Source of the DNA: RGZA01 sp041917755
GTDB taxonomy: Bacteria > Pseudomonadota > Alphaproteobacteria > UBA9219 > RGZA01
DNA length: 61,395 nucleotides
Assembly: GCA_041917755.1 (NCBI GenBank)
Contig: JAYRWY010000002.1
Coordinates: 1 to 61,395 of the forward strand
Reading direction: 5' to 3'
Shown piece after piece: positions 17,382 through 25,962 of the stretch. Numbering within the stretch: position 1 is the first letter of the stretch; the number at the start of each line of letters is the position of its first letter. A program made the position numbers and the translations under genes. Under the pieces are notes generated by a model. That model searched no databases, was not told where the DNA came from, and saw only the letters and a program-made list of their open reading frames with translations.

Positions 17382-18080
17382 CTAGTTCAGATTTAGCCAG
17401 TTCTTCAAAATTTTATTTACTGGCGCCGGTTGTTCCAGCGGCGCAAGATGTCCTGCATCCTCGATAATATGTACTTCGGAATGCTTGATATAACTGGCGA
17501 TCTCTTCTGACTGTTCGGGAGGTGTACGCGCATCCTCTCTGCCACATATAACAATGGTTGGAACATTAATCAGTGATAAATGCGGGCGGCTGTCGATGCG
17601 TGCAAGGATGGCCTTCTGCTGATTGATAAACGCATCTTTGCCAATGCGTGCAGACATATCCATAATTGTCTTGGTGATGACCTCATCGGTAAGGCGCATC
17701 GGCGCAATAAGCGTTGGCAGCAAACGCGGTGTCACCCCTTTGAAATACCCCATGTTCGATAATTCGATTAACCCCCTGCGACGCTGGCGGCCCTTATCTG
17801 TCTCAGGGCGGGCTGTGGTATCGATGAGCGCTAAACGCGAGATTCGCTCAGGTGCTTGGCGCATAATCTCCATCGCCACGTAACCACCCATGGAAAGCCC
17901 CGCCAAAGCAAAGCTTTCCGGTGCCACAGAAAGCACAGTTTTGGCCAATTCGGCTATGGTGTCATGCCCCGTTAAATCAGGGACAATGATGTTAACATCT
18001 TCCTCTAAGGCCTTGATTTGATACTGCCAAAGCGCCTTATCGCATAGCAGGCCGGGTAAGAGAACAAGCGTCGGTTTCAT
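17382..18080 (-). CDS. Alpha/beta hydrolase
   Basis: 232 residues. The nucleophile elbow is ALAGLSMGGYVAMEIM (Ser near residue 84), preceded by LVLLPGLLCDKALWQYQ with the oxyanion-hole region. The acid and histidine are likely in CGREDARTPPEQ (Asp near 183) and EDAGHLAPLEQP (His near 211). The family covers esterases, C-C hydrolases and lactonases; the substrate cannot be named. It is divergent from the RNA helicase gene with about 120 bp between, and has no obvious pathway partners. Confidence 0.87.
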   Translation of the reverse strand: MKPTLVLLPGLLCDKALWQYQIKALEEDVNIIVPDLTGHDTIAELAKTVLSVAPESFALAGLSMGGYVAMEIMRQAPERISRLALIDTTARPETDKGRQRRRGLIELSNMGYFKGVTPRLLPTLIAPMRLTDEVITKTIMDMSARIGKDAFINQQKAILARIDSRPHLSLINVPTIVICGREDARTPPEQSEEIASYIKHSEVHIIEDAGHLAPLEQPAPVNKILKNWLNLN

Positions 18081-18200
18081 GAAGAAAATATACCTTTTTC
18101 TTGGAAAGACGATAGGCTTTATGCTAAGCCATGCCGCGATGCAAGAGACTTTGCATGCTAAAGCCGATATGCGGCTATTAATAAAACCTGCGAGGAAGAG

Positions 18201-19670
18201 TTGTTATTTAGTGAATTGGGCTTAAAGCCCGAGATTTTAGCTGCGTTAGAAGAACGCGGATATAAAGAACCCACCCCTATTCAGGAACTTGCCATTCCCT
18301 ATGTGCTCATGGGGCGTGATGTATTGGGCTGCGCCCAAACCGGTACTGGTAAAACCGCTGGCTTTGCCCTGCCAATGATCGAAATCCTATCCTCCGGAAA
18401 AGCCAAGGCGCGCATGCCGCGTTCAATCATTCTGGAGCCTACCCGCGAATTAGCAGCGCAGGTTGCTGAAAACTTTGCGCTCTATGGCAAGGGATTAAAT
18501 CTTTCTGTTGCGCTGCTCACGGGTGGCCAAGGCATGGAAGAACAAATTAAAAAACTGGAACGCGGCGTCGACGTATTAATCGTGACCCCGGGCCGCATGC
18601 TTGATTTATATGAACGCGGCAACGTCATGTTGCATGACATCAAAATTTTCGTGATTGATGAAGCTGACCGCATGCTGGACATGGGCTTTATTCCGGATAT
18701 TGAAAAAATTGCAGGTATCCTGCCAAAGCTTCGCCAGACCTTGTTCTTCTCGGCAACTATGCCTGCAGAAATCAAAAAACTGGCTGATAAATTCCTGATG
18801 AACCCGAAGGAAGTATCGGTTTCCGCGCCAGCTACAACCGCTACAACCGTCGAACAATTCATTGTTAAACTGGGCTTTAAACAAAAGCGTGAAGCACTGC
18901 GTGCATTGCTTCGCCAGCATGAATTCAAAAGTGCCTTTGTGTTCTGCAACCGCAAAAAAGACATCGATATTTTGGTGGACTCCCTGAAACGTCATGGCTT
19001 TTCAGCAGCCGGATTACATGGCGACATGGTGCAAACCAAACGCAACGAAGCGTTGGATAAATTTAAAAAAGGCGAAATTGCATTCCTGATTTGTAGCGAT
19101 GTGGCCGCACGTGGCTTGGATATCAAAGGCGTGGATGCCGTATTCAATTTCGATGTACCATTCGATGCCGATAGTTATGTTCACCGCGTGGGCCGTACCG
19201 GCCGTGCAGGCGCCGATGGTAAAGCCTTCACCTTTGTGACCAGTGATGACGATAAATTGCTGAACAACATCGTCACGCTGATTCAAAAAGATATTCCTGA
19301 AGTGAAAATTGAAGGCCTTGCCGAACAAAGCGCGCAGGATGGCGCTCATCATAGGCCACACTTCAAGGCACACTCCCGCGGCGATCGTCCGCGTGGTGGC
19401 AAAGACCGCAATCGTGAAGCACGCCCGGCGCGCCAGGAACAGGCCGCAGAAGGCGCACCCGAGCAAGTACGTGAATCACGTCATGAGACAAGGCATGAAC
19501 CGCGCCGTGAACGCAGCCGCGATGACCGTAACAGCCGGTATTCACGGAATCAGGACCAGTCAGGCGGCGGCGTTGATTCAAGCGTAGTGGGCTTTGGCGA
19601 TGATTTACCTGCCTTTTTACGAGGCACGCGTCAGAAAATGACTTCGCTTGCCAAGGAAAAAATCGTTTAA
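18201..19670 (+). CDS. DEAD-box ATP-dependent RNA helicase (RhlE-like)
   Basis: 489 residues. The helicase motifs occur in order: Q motif (GYKEPTPIQELAIP), I (AQTGTGKT), Ia (PTRELAAQ), GG, Ib (TPGRMLD), II (DEAD as VIDEADRMLDMGF), III (SAT), IV, V (ARGLDIKG) and VI (HRVGRTGRAG). The C-terminal ~110 residues are Arg/Gly/Glu-rich and probably unstructured RNA-binding tail. The start is a TTG at 18201, positioned after CGAGGAAGAG and matching the family N-terminus (FSELGL). It probably remodels ribosomal or mRNA structures. It lies 64 bp upstream of lptD on the same strand. Confidence 0.93.
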   Translation: MLFSELGLKPEILAALEERGYKEPTPIQELAIPYVLMGRDVLGCAQTGTGKTAGFALPMIEILSSGKAKARMPRSIILEPTRELAAQVAENFALYGKGLNLSVALLTGGQGMEEQIKKLERGVDVLIVTPGRMLDLYERGNVMLHDIKIFVIDEADRMLDMGFIPDIEKIAGILPKLRQTLFFSATMPAEIKKLADKFLMNPKEVSVSAPATTATTVEQFIVKLGFKQKREALRALLRQHEFKSAFVFCNRKKDIDILVDSLKRHGFSAAGLHGDMVQTKRNEALDKFKKGEIAFLICSDVAARGLDIKGVDAVFNFDVPFDADSYVHRVGRTGRAGADGKAFTFVTSDDDKLLNNIVTLIQKDIPEVKIEGLAEQSAQDGAHHRPHFKAHSRGDRPRGGKDRNREARPARQEQAAEGAPEQVRESRHETRHEPRRERSRDDRNSRYSRNQDQSGGGVDSSVVGFGDDLPAFLRGTRQKMTSLAKEKIV

Positions 19671-19734
19671 TCACCCCCTATCTTTGGCGATAACTTCGCT
19701 TCAGGTGTTTCTTTGGCGCGCGGATTTATTGGGT

Positions 19735-21993
19735 ATGCGATTTTTGACCACGCACATTAAATGGCTTTGTTTTGCAATTGCATTGTCGTGCCTTTTTTCT
19801 GCGCCTGCCTATGCCAAACTGACCACGCCATCTTTCACTGCCACCAAACCCAAAAAAGCCGCTGCAATACCAGAGCCCGTTAAACCCGAACCGGCAAAAG
19901 CAGCAGATGACGAAAAATCCAGCTATTTGCTATCCGCTTCGCAAATCGAAAACGATGACCATAATGGCATCGTAACCGCCAGCGGTGCCGTTGAAATTCA
20001 TAATGATAATAAAATCCTGCAAGCCGATGAGGTTCAGTACTTACAGAAAACAGACGTAGTAAACGCGCAAGGAAACATTGCGTTGGTAACCGAAGACAGC
20101 AATGTGATATTTGCCAAGCAAAGCTCCCTGTCATCTAATTTTGCAAATGGCAGCGCAAAAAACGTAGCCATGCTAATGGCGGATAACTCGCGTTTTATTG
20201 CCCAGGATGCGCGGCGCCTGGATAACCGTTATATGCTGTTTGGAATGGGCGTATTTTCACCTTGCGATTTATGCGTAACCGACAAACGCAAAGCCCCCAT
20301 CTGGCAGGTTAAAGCCGCCAAGGTCACCCATGACGCCGTAAAGAAAGACATTATCTACCGTGATGCCACATTGGAAATGTGGGGACTACCGCTGTTGTAT
20401 ACGCCGTATCTTTCCCATCCCGACCCAACAGTGAAACGCCGCCAAGGTTTATTGACCGTAAAATATCTCAATAAACCGGATATTGGCTCGGCGGTTATCC
20501 TGCCCTATTACTTCGATATCGCGCCGGATATGGATTACACGTTCAAACCCAACTTCAACGGCAAAGATATTATGCGCTTTGCCGGAACACTGCGTAAACG
20601 TTATGAGCGTGGCGATATCAAAGTTGATCACTCCCTTGCCATTACGGATCGCGTGGATGATGACCTCATCACCAAACAGAACCAGATACGCGGCCATTTA
20701 CAAGGCTATATCCATTTCGATTTAGACCATATCTATCGCACCGGCGCAGATTTTGCAGTACTTACCGATAAAAACTATCTGCAACGCTATAATGAAAATG
20801 GCGAAGATGTTCTGACCAACCGCGTGTTCCTTGAAGGCTTTAAAGGACGCGGATTTGGCGCGGTCGAAATGTTCTATTTCCAGGATAACCGCCCTGGCGC
20901 TCGCCCAGAGCAACCATTGGTTCTGCCACGCTTTCGCATTTCACAAGTGGGCGAACCTAATATGACCCTTGGCGGGCGTTGGTCATTTGATGGGGAAGCC
21001 ATTGCATTAAAGCGCGATAGTGGCCAAGACGTCAAAAAACTGGGCGTGGATTTTGGCTGGCAACGCCGCGATATTTTACCATTGGGTTTTGTCAGCACCC
21101 TTAAATCATCGGTGCGCAATGATACTTTCCTTGTGAACAATCTTATCTCTCCGGATACTCCGGGGCGCATTTACGACAATGACGTCACCAACCGTCTATT
21201 CCCGCAAGGGCAAGCGACCCTTAGCTTCCCCATTGCAGGATATGCAGAAACATTCACCCACACCATTGAACCCATATTCGCGCTCACCGCCTCCCCTACG
21301 CGCAAGCTTGATCCACGCATACCTAATGAAGACAGTCTGGACGTCGATTTTGATACCACAAATTTATTTGAAATGAGCCGTTATCCCGGCACAGATATTA
21401 TGGAACAAGGCATCCGCACTGCCTATGGTTTCAAAACAGGTTTTTATAACCATGGTGGAGGCTTCAGTGAATTCACCTTTGGTCAAAGCTACCGTATCAG
21501 CGATGATCCGTTATTTCCAAAAGGCACTGGGCTTGATGCGCCGTTATCCGATTATGTGGGCCAGCTGAAGCTGGAGCCGGGCAAATGGATGACCATGGAT
21601 TACAACGTACGCATGGATAAGGATTTGGCGACCTCACGCCGCCATGAAGTGTACACCAGTTTTGGCGTTCCGGAATTTAGACCGCGCTTTACCTATACCT
21701 ACAGCGATCCGGCAATCTTCGTTCCCGGTATTTCAAACCGCGTAGAAGAATTGAAATTCGGCTTTACCTCCGCCTTCACCCAATTCTGGACATTCAACTT
21801 TGACCAAACCAATGATTTACGCCCTGGCACATCGGGCCCGCGTACCACGTCAGCCTCCATCACGTATAATGATGAATGCTTCACATCCTATTTCAGCTTC
21901 ACAAGGGATCATACCGTGCGCACGGGCGTATCATCGGGTGATACCTTCTATTTCCGTATCCTGTTCAAACACTTGGGCGGCATTGACGGTTAA
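19735..21993 (+). CDS. lptD: LPS-assembly outer-membrane protein LptD
   Basis: The beta-barrel that inserts lipopolysaccharide into the outer leaflet with LptE. The 752-residue product starts at the ATG at 19735, right before a signal peptide (WLCFAIALSCLFSAPAYA). A reading frame from 19648 would bury that signal and overlap the helicase gene. The N-terminal OstA/LptA-like domain (~70-190) contains NDDHNGIVTASGAVEIH and LQADEVQYLQKTDVVNAQGN, and a CDLC pair near 185 could form a disulfide. The rest is the barrel domain with repeated aromatic-ended strands. Unlike many proteobacteria, surA and pdxA do not follow; a GST gene does. Its presence shows the organism makes LPS. Confidence 0.93.
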   Translation: MRFLTTHIKWLCFAIALSCLFSAPAYAKLTTPSFTATKPKKAAAIPEPVKPEPAKAADDEKSSYLLSASQIENDDHNGIVTASGAVEIHNDNKILQADEVQYLQKTDVVNAQGNIALVTEDSNVIFAKQSSLSSNFANGSAKNVAMLMADNSRFIAQDARRLDNRYMLFGMGVFSPCDLCVTDKRKAPIWQVKAAKVTHDAVKKDIIYRDATLEMWGLPLLYTPYLSHPDPTVKRRQGLLTVKYLNKPDIGSAVILPYYFDIAPDMDYTFKPNFNGKDIMRFAGTLRKRYERGDIKVDHSLAITDRVDDDLITKQNQIRGHLQGYIHFDLDHIYRTGADFAVLTDKNYLQRYNENGEDVLTNRVFLEGFKGRGFGAVEMFYFQDNRPGARPEQPLVLPRFRISQVGEPNMTLGGRWSFDGEAIALKRDSGQDVKKLGVDFGWQRRDILPLGFVSTLKSSVRNDTFLVNNLISPDTPGRIYDNDVTNRLFPQGQATLSFPIAGYAETFTHTIEPIFALTASPTRKLDPRIPNEDSLDVDFDTTNLFEMSRYPGTDIMEQGIRTAYGFKTGFYNHGGGFSEFTFGQSYRISDDPLFPKGTGLDAPLSDYVGQLKLEPGKWMTMDYNVRMDKDLATSRRHEVYTSFGVPEFRPRFTYTYSDPAIFVPGISNRVEELKFGFTSAFTQFWTFNFDQTNDLRPGTSGPRTTSASITYNDECFTSYFSFTRDHTVRTGVSSGDTFYFRILFKHLGGIDG

Positions 21994-22043
21994 CGCCACG
22001 ACCCTATATCCTAACTCACCTTCACACAAATCGGAGATGTCGC

Positions 22044-22670
22044 ATGTATAATCTGTATTACTCCCCAGGCAGCTGCTCGATGGCCATTCACGTACTGCTT
22101 AATGAAGTCGGCGCACAGTTCACGCTTGAAAATACGACGATTAAAGAAGGCAAAAATCGCAGTGAAACATTTTTAAAAATCAACCCACGCGGTCAGGTTC
22201 CCGCCCTTGTTGAAGATGGCAAAGCCATGCTTGAAGGCGGCGCTATCCTGACCTATCTGTGTGACAAACATAACAGCCCGCTTCTTCCTAAGGATGGCTG
22301 GGCACGCGCGCAAGCCCTGCAATGGCTCATGTTCTGCAACAGCACCCTTCACCCTGCATACAGCCGTTGCTTCTGGCTAAACCGTTTGCCCGATGCAGGT
22401 AAGGAAGTGTTCCTTGCCAAGGCCGTCGAATGGGTTAACCGCCTCTGGCAGGATGTAGAAACCCACTTACAAAACCAGCCCTACCTATGCGGTAATGAAT
22501 GCACCATCGGTGATGTTTTGTTGACCGTGATTGCGAATTGGAGTGGCAATATCCCCGCCACCATCACCATTGGCCCTAAAACCCGTGCGTTATTCGCCCG
22601 TGTGATTGCCCGCCCATCTTATCAAAAGGCATTGGCAACAGAGCAAGTCGAATACAAAATGGCATCGTAA
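22044..22670 (+). CDS. Glutathione S-transferase family protein
   Basis: 208 residues. The thioredoxin-fold N-terminal domain has LYYSPGSCSMAIHVLLNE (Ser/Cys near residues 8-10) and the cis-proline stretch KINPRGQVPALVEDG, followed by EGGAILTYLCDKH, the glutathione gamma-glutamyl-binding motif. A helical C-terminal domain follows. It resembles beta-class bacterial GSTs; the substrate is unknown. The ATG at 22044 is preceded by a GGAG. It is followed by a strong terminator shared with the ferredoxin gene. Confidence 0.9.
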   Translation: MYNLYYSPGSCSMAIHVLLNEVGAQFTLENTTIKEGKNRSETFLKINPRGQVPALVEDGKAMLEGGAILTYLCDKHNSPLLPKDGWARAQALQWLMFCNSTLHPAYSRCFWLNRLPDAGKEVFLAKAVEWVNRLWQDVETHLQNQPYLCGNECTIGDVLLTVIANWSGNIPATITIGPKTRALFARVIARPSYQKALATEQVEYKMAS

Positions 22671-22690
22671 TCGCTATCTCGTTCAACAAA

Positions 22691-22718
22691 AAAGGCGGGG
22701 AAATCCCCGCCTTTTTTT
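22691..22718. terminator. Bidirectional rho-independent terminator
   Basis: The perfect stem AAAGGCGGGG / CCCCGCCTTT has a 4-nt AAAT loop (arms 22691-22700 and 22705-22714) and a T-run on the plus strand. On the minus strand the A-run at 22687-22693 becomes a T-run. It sits between the convergent GST and ferredoxin genes and can serve both. Confidence 0.92.
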
Positions 22719-22736
22719 ATGATTATGCGACAGATA

Positions 22737-23051
22737 TTAATAAGAACCCGGCGCAACCTTTACCTTCAAGCCATTCAATGCATCGCTGCAGAACAACTGG
22801 CAAGACAAACGCGATTGGTCATTCACATTGAATGCGCCATCGAGCATGCCGATTTCTTCTTCGGTCGGTTCAGGGACTTTAGCAACCCATGCTTCATCCA
22901 CATAGACATGGCAGGTTGCGCATGCGCATGAACCGCCACATTGGGCCAACATTTCAATGCCTGCATCACGGATAACTTCCATAACGCTCCAGTCATTGAC
23001 AGCTTCGATTTCGTGCTCTTTACCGTCTTTATCGGTTACAAAAATTTTCAT
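22737..23051 (-). CDS. [2Fe-2S] ferredoxin, adrenodoxin type
   Basis: A 104-residue electron carrier. Cluster ligands are in QCGGSCACATCHVYVDE (CX5CX2C with the first Cys near residue 38) and the fourth Cys is in SRLSCQLF (near 85), as in adrenodoxin/FdxB-type ferredoxins. The TEEEIGMLD segment is typical of that group. Its start overlaps the stop of the ferredoxin reductase by 4 bp, so the two form a two-gene operon and a likely redox pair. The usual isc/hsc genes are not adjacent, so the client (P450, Fe-S assembly or other) is not shown. Confidence 0.93.
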   Translation of the reverse strand: MKIFVTDKDGKEHEIEAVNDWSVMEVIRDAGIEMLAQCGGSCACATCHVYVDEAWVAKVPEPTEEEIGMLDGAFNVNDQSRLSCQLFCSDALNGLKVKVAPGSY

Positions 23052-24109
23052 GCGGCTTTATCCTCTTTTTCTTCTACGCCCAGCTTATTCTGTAAATCAG
23101 AGCTGGAGGTTGTATATTGGAAACGGTACTTACGTCCAGGGTGAACGTATTCAAATGCTTTCTTCGACATCAATGCCGCTTCATGGAAGCCTGACAGAAT
23201 AAGCTTCATCTTGCCGGGATAAGTATTGATATCGCCAATAGCAAATACACCTGGAACATTGGTTTCGAAGTTTGCAGTGTTCACCGGAATGACTTCATTC
23301 TGGAATTCGATACCGAAATTGGCCACAGGGCCTAACTTCATCGTCAAACCATAGAACGCCAATAAGGTGTCACAGCCATATTCATATTCGCCGGTTTCGT
23401 CTTTAAGCATTAAACCGTCGATCTGGCTACCCTGCCCCTTCAGGCTGGTGATTTGCGCGATTTTCAGGGTCATCTTCTTATCGGCAACCAAGGCGCGCAT
23501 CTTGGCAACAGTGTCTGGGGCTGCGCGGAAATCATCGCGACGGTGAACCAACGTGAGTTCTTTGACAATAGGCTGCAGGTTGACAACCCAATCAAGGGCT
23601 GAATCGCCGCCGCCCGCAATCACTACGCGCTTGCCACGGAAGCTGTCCATTTTTTTGACGGAATAGAACAAGGACTGGCCTTCATAGGCTTCAATGCCTT
23701 TAATCGGTGGCTTTTTAGGAACAAAGCTACCGCCGCCAGCTGCAACCACCACAACCTTACAGTTGATAACGGTGCCGCGATCGGTGGTCACATTCCATGA
23801 ACCATCTTCTTGCTTTTCAATTTTGTCAGCCATTTGTGACAGATGGAACACGGGCCCAAAGGGTTTGATTTGTTCCATGAGGCGATCGGTCAATTCCTGA
23901 CCTGTGCACATAGGAATGGCGGGAATATCATAAATCGGTTTTTCCGGATATAGCTCGGCGCATTGTCCGCCTGGGCGATCAAGGATATCAATGAGATGGC
24001 ACTTCATATCATTGAGACCAAGTTCAAATACGGCAAACAAACCGGTTGGGCCTGCGCCAATAATTACGACATCCGTTTTTTGTGTCGATTGTTCTGTGTT
24101 TTCTGACAT
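23048..24109 (-). CDS. Ferredoxin--NADP+ reductase, thioredoxin-reductase-like (YumC type)
   Basis: 353-residue FAD enzyme. The FAD-binding motif is DVVIIGAGPTGLFAVFELGL at the N-terminus, the NADPH-binding motif is RVVIAGGGDSALDWVVNL near 165, and the C-terminal FAD block is PGVFAIGDINTYPGKMKLI near 290. The CxxC redox motif of true thioredoxin reductases is absent, which together with the downstream ferredoxin supports a ferredoxin reductase. It starts at the ATG at 24109; the divergent 190-bp region to citrate synthase carries a CtrA-like site. Confidence 0.92.
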   Translation of the reverse strand: MSENTEQSTQKTDVVIIGAGPTGLFAVFELGLNDMKCHLIDILDRPGGQCAELYPEKPIYDIPAIPMCTGQELTDRLMEQIKPFGPVFHLSQMADKIEKQEDGSWNVTTDRGTVINCKVVVVAAGGGSFVPKKPPIKGIEAYEGQSLFYSVKKMDSFRGKRVVIAGGGDSALDWVVNLQPIVKELTLVHRRDDFRAAPDTVAKMRALVADKKMTLKIAQITSLKGQGSQIDGLMLKDETGEYEYGCDTLLAFYGLTMKLGPVANFGIEFQNEVIPVNTANFETNVPGVFAIGDINTYPGKMKLILSGFHEAALMSKKAFEYVHPGRKYRFQYTTSSSDLQNKLGVEEKEDKAA

Positions 24110-24222
24110 TTGCTATACGTTTTTGATGTACGGTTGCTCTTTGTTAACGGGTTTAATTAGAACAATAATGGGGGGCTTGCAAGGTTGATGTAGCCACGCG
24201 CCACAGGCCCAAATATTCCAAC

Positions 24223-24241
24223 GGTTAACACGCCGTTAACC
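24223..24241. promoter_or_regulatory. CtrA-like site TTAA-N7-TTAA, perfect inverted repeat
   Basis: The sequence GGTTAACACGCCGTTAACC is a perfect inverted repeat (7-bp arms, 5-bp centre). It also fits the alphaproteobacterial CtrA full site, TTAA-N7-TTAA, with TTAA at 24225-24228 and 24236-24239. The right half extends to TTAACCAT, the known half-site. It lies 57 bp upstream of the citrate synthase ATG and about 114 bp upstream of the ferredoxin reductase start, so either gene could be controlled. Confidence 0.5.
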
Positions 24242-24297
24242 ATATTTACCTATGGTTTGGTTATAGATTCGTCCCTTCTCACGGAGTGCTGCCCGCC

Positions 24298-25644
24298 ATG
24301 TCGACATCGTCCAGTTTGCCGCCAAAAACCCCTTTTGTACCATCCAAACCATCAGGGGAAACCGTCACTCTGACGGATGATTCAACAGGCAAAAGCTATA
24401 AGCTGAATGTGCTGCATGGCTCAACCGGCCCCAAGGTTATCGACATCAGCAAGCTATACACCGAAACCGGATATTTTACCTTCGATCCTGGCTTCACCTC
24501 CACGGGAAGCTGCGAGTCAAAAATAACATTCATTGATGGCGAAAAAGGAATTTTGCTGCACCGCGGTTACGCCATTGAAGATTTGGCTACCAAAAGTGAT
24601 TTCATGGAAGTCGCCTTCTTGCTGCAACATGGCGAACTCCCTACCCCGCCGCAGAAAGCCGAATTTGTTAAACACATCACCTATCACACCATGGTGCATG
24701 AACAATTGGCGCGCTTCTTCTCCGGCTTCCGCCGTGATGCGCATCCAATGGCTGTTATGACGGGTGTGGTTGGCGCGCTATCGGCCTTCTATCACGACAG
24801 CCTTGATATCAATGACCCCGTGCAACGTGAAATCGCGATGCATCGCCTGATTGCCAAGATGCCAACGATTGCGGCGATGGCTTATAAATACTCGGTTGGA
24901 CAACCATTTGTGTATCCACAAAATCATCTCAGCTATACCGAAAACTTCCTGAATATGACGTTCTCAGTTCCTGCTGAACCCTATAAAATCAATCCGATTT
25001 TGGCCAAAGCCATGGACCGGATTTTCATTTTGCACGCTGACCATGAACAAAACGCCTCAACCTCTACGGTTCGTTTGGCAGGTTCCAGCGGTGCAAATCC
25101 ATTTGCGTGTATTGCATCAGGTATTGCATCCCTTTGGGGTGCTGCCCATGGCGGTGCGAATGAAGCCGTACTGCAAATGCTGGAAGAAATTGGCAGCGTT
25201 GCAAATATTCCAAACTGCATTGCCAAAGCCAAAGATAAAAACAGCAATTTCCGCCTTATGGGCTTTGGTCACCGCGTTTATAAAAACTTTGACCCACGCG
25301 CAACCATCATGCGTCAGACCTGTCATGAAGTGCTGGGCGATTTGGGCGTAAAAGATCCATTGCTGGATATCGCGATGGAACTGGAAAAGATTGCGTTGCA
25401 GGATGAATACTTCGTAACGCGCAAACTGTATCCAAACGTTGACTTCTATTCGGGCATCATCCTTCGCGCGATGGGCTTCCCGACCAAGATGTTTACGCCG
25501 CTGTTTGCGCTTGCACGAACCACGGGATGGATTGCCCATTGGACCGAAATGCTATCTGACCCAACCCAGAAGATTGGTCGCCCACGTCAATTATATACCG
25601 GCGCGCCACATCGCCCTTACGTGCCATTGGCGTCACGTAAATAA
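24298..25644 (+). CDS. gltA: Citrate synthase
   Basis: Condenses acetyl-CoA with oxaloacetate, first step of the TCA cycle. The product is 448 residues from the ATG at 24298; a GTG at 24286 is in frame but overlaps the likely GGAG ribosome site. The first ~35 residues are a non-conserved, Ser/Pro-rich extension, then TLTDDSTGKSYKLNVLHG as in hexameric type I bacterial enzymes. Active-site blocks are FILHADHEQNASTSTVRLAG (His), WGAAHGGANEAVLQML (His) and MGFGHRVYKNFDPRA, with the catalytic Asp in NVDFYSGIIL. mdh and fumC also occur in this window, but in separate transcription units. Confidence 0.97.
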   Translation: MSTSSSLPPKTPFVPSKPSGETVTLTDDSTGKSYKLNVLHGSTGPKVIDISKLYTETGYFTFDPGFTSTGSCESKITFIDGEKGILLHRGYAIEDLATKSDFMEVAFLLQHGELPTPPQKAEFVKHITYHTMVHEQLARFFSGFRRDAHPMAVMTGVVGALSAFYHDSLDINDPVQREIAMHRLIAKMPTIAAMAYKYSVGQPFVYPQNHLSYTENFLNMTFSVPAEPYKINPILAKAMDRIFILHADHEQNASTSTVRLAGSSGANPFACIASGIASLWGAAHGGANEAVLQMLEEIGSVANIPNCIAKAKDKNSNFRLMGFGHRVYKNFDPRATIMRQTCHEVLGDLGVKDPLLDIAMELEKIALQDEYFVTRKLYPNVDFYSGIILRAMGFPTKMFTPLFALARTTGWIAHWTEMLSDPTQKIGRPRQLYTGAPHRPYVPLASRK

Positions 25645-25671
25645 ACTATCGCAATACCGCTTGACCCATCA

Positions 25672-25699
25672 CCATGCCGCACCAGATAATGCGGCATGG
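25672..25699 (+). promoter_or_regulatory. Perfect hairpin overlapping a start codon
   Basis: The arms CCATGCCGCA (25672-25681) and TGCGGCATGG (25690-25699) pair perfectly around an 8-nt loop. The ATG at 25696 of the small membrane-protein gene lies in the 3' arm. A run of seven T residues follows only ~13 nt later, so this is not a standard terminator for gltA, although it may protect that transcript's 3' end. Confidence 0.55.
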
Positions 25700-25962
25700 A
25701 CGAGAAAGCGTTATTTTTTTCAATATTGTGCTTTTGTTTTATTATGCTGCCCTATGCCATCATGAATTGGCGGCAGGGCAATAAGCGTATCTATAAGCAT
25801 GTGCTCTACTGGACTATTATCATGCTAATGACGTTCTTAATCGGAAAAACGATTAAGGGGACGTTTCTTCCAGCTGAACAATCGGCTCGCCCCCGTGGCG
25901 CGTTATTAGAAGACACAGATCCCGCTGAGCGCCGTCCATCGCAGTTGCGTCCACCCCTCTAA
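25696..25962 (+). CDS. Small predicted membrane protein (overlaps cinA-like gene antisense)
   Basis: 88 residues. Two hydrophobic stretches (LFFSILCFCFIMLPYAIM at ~6-23 and VLYWTIIMLMTFLIG at ~36-50) are linked by a basic loop (NWRQGNKRIYKH), a believable small inner-membrane protein. I do not recognise the family. The last ~36 codons run antisense over the end of the convergent CinA-like gene (110-bp overlap) and encode a Pro/Arg/Glu-rich tail. There is no clear Shine-Dalgarno, and the ATG is buried in a hairpin. A stop codon in frame at 25687 rules out an upstream start. Confidence 0.5.
   Translation: MDEKALFFSILCFCFIMLPYAIMNWRQGNKRIYKHVLYWTIIMLMTFLIGKTIKGTFLPAEQSARPRGALLEDTDPAERRPSQLRPPL

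Noticed and set aside
24144..24156. Second TTAA pair upstream of the ferredoxin reductase
   Set aside because: Spacing between the TTAA boxes is 5 rather than 7 bp, so it does not meet the CtrA consensus.
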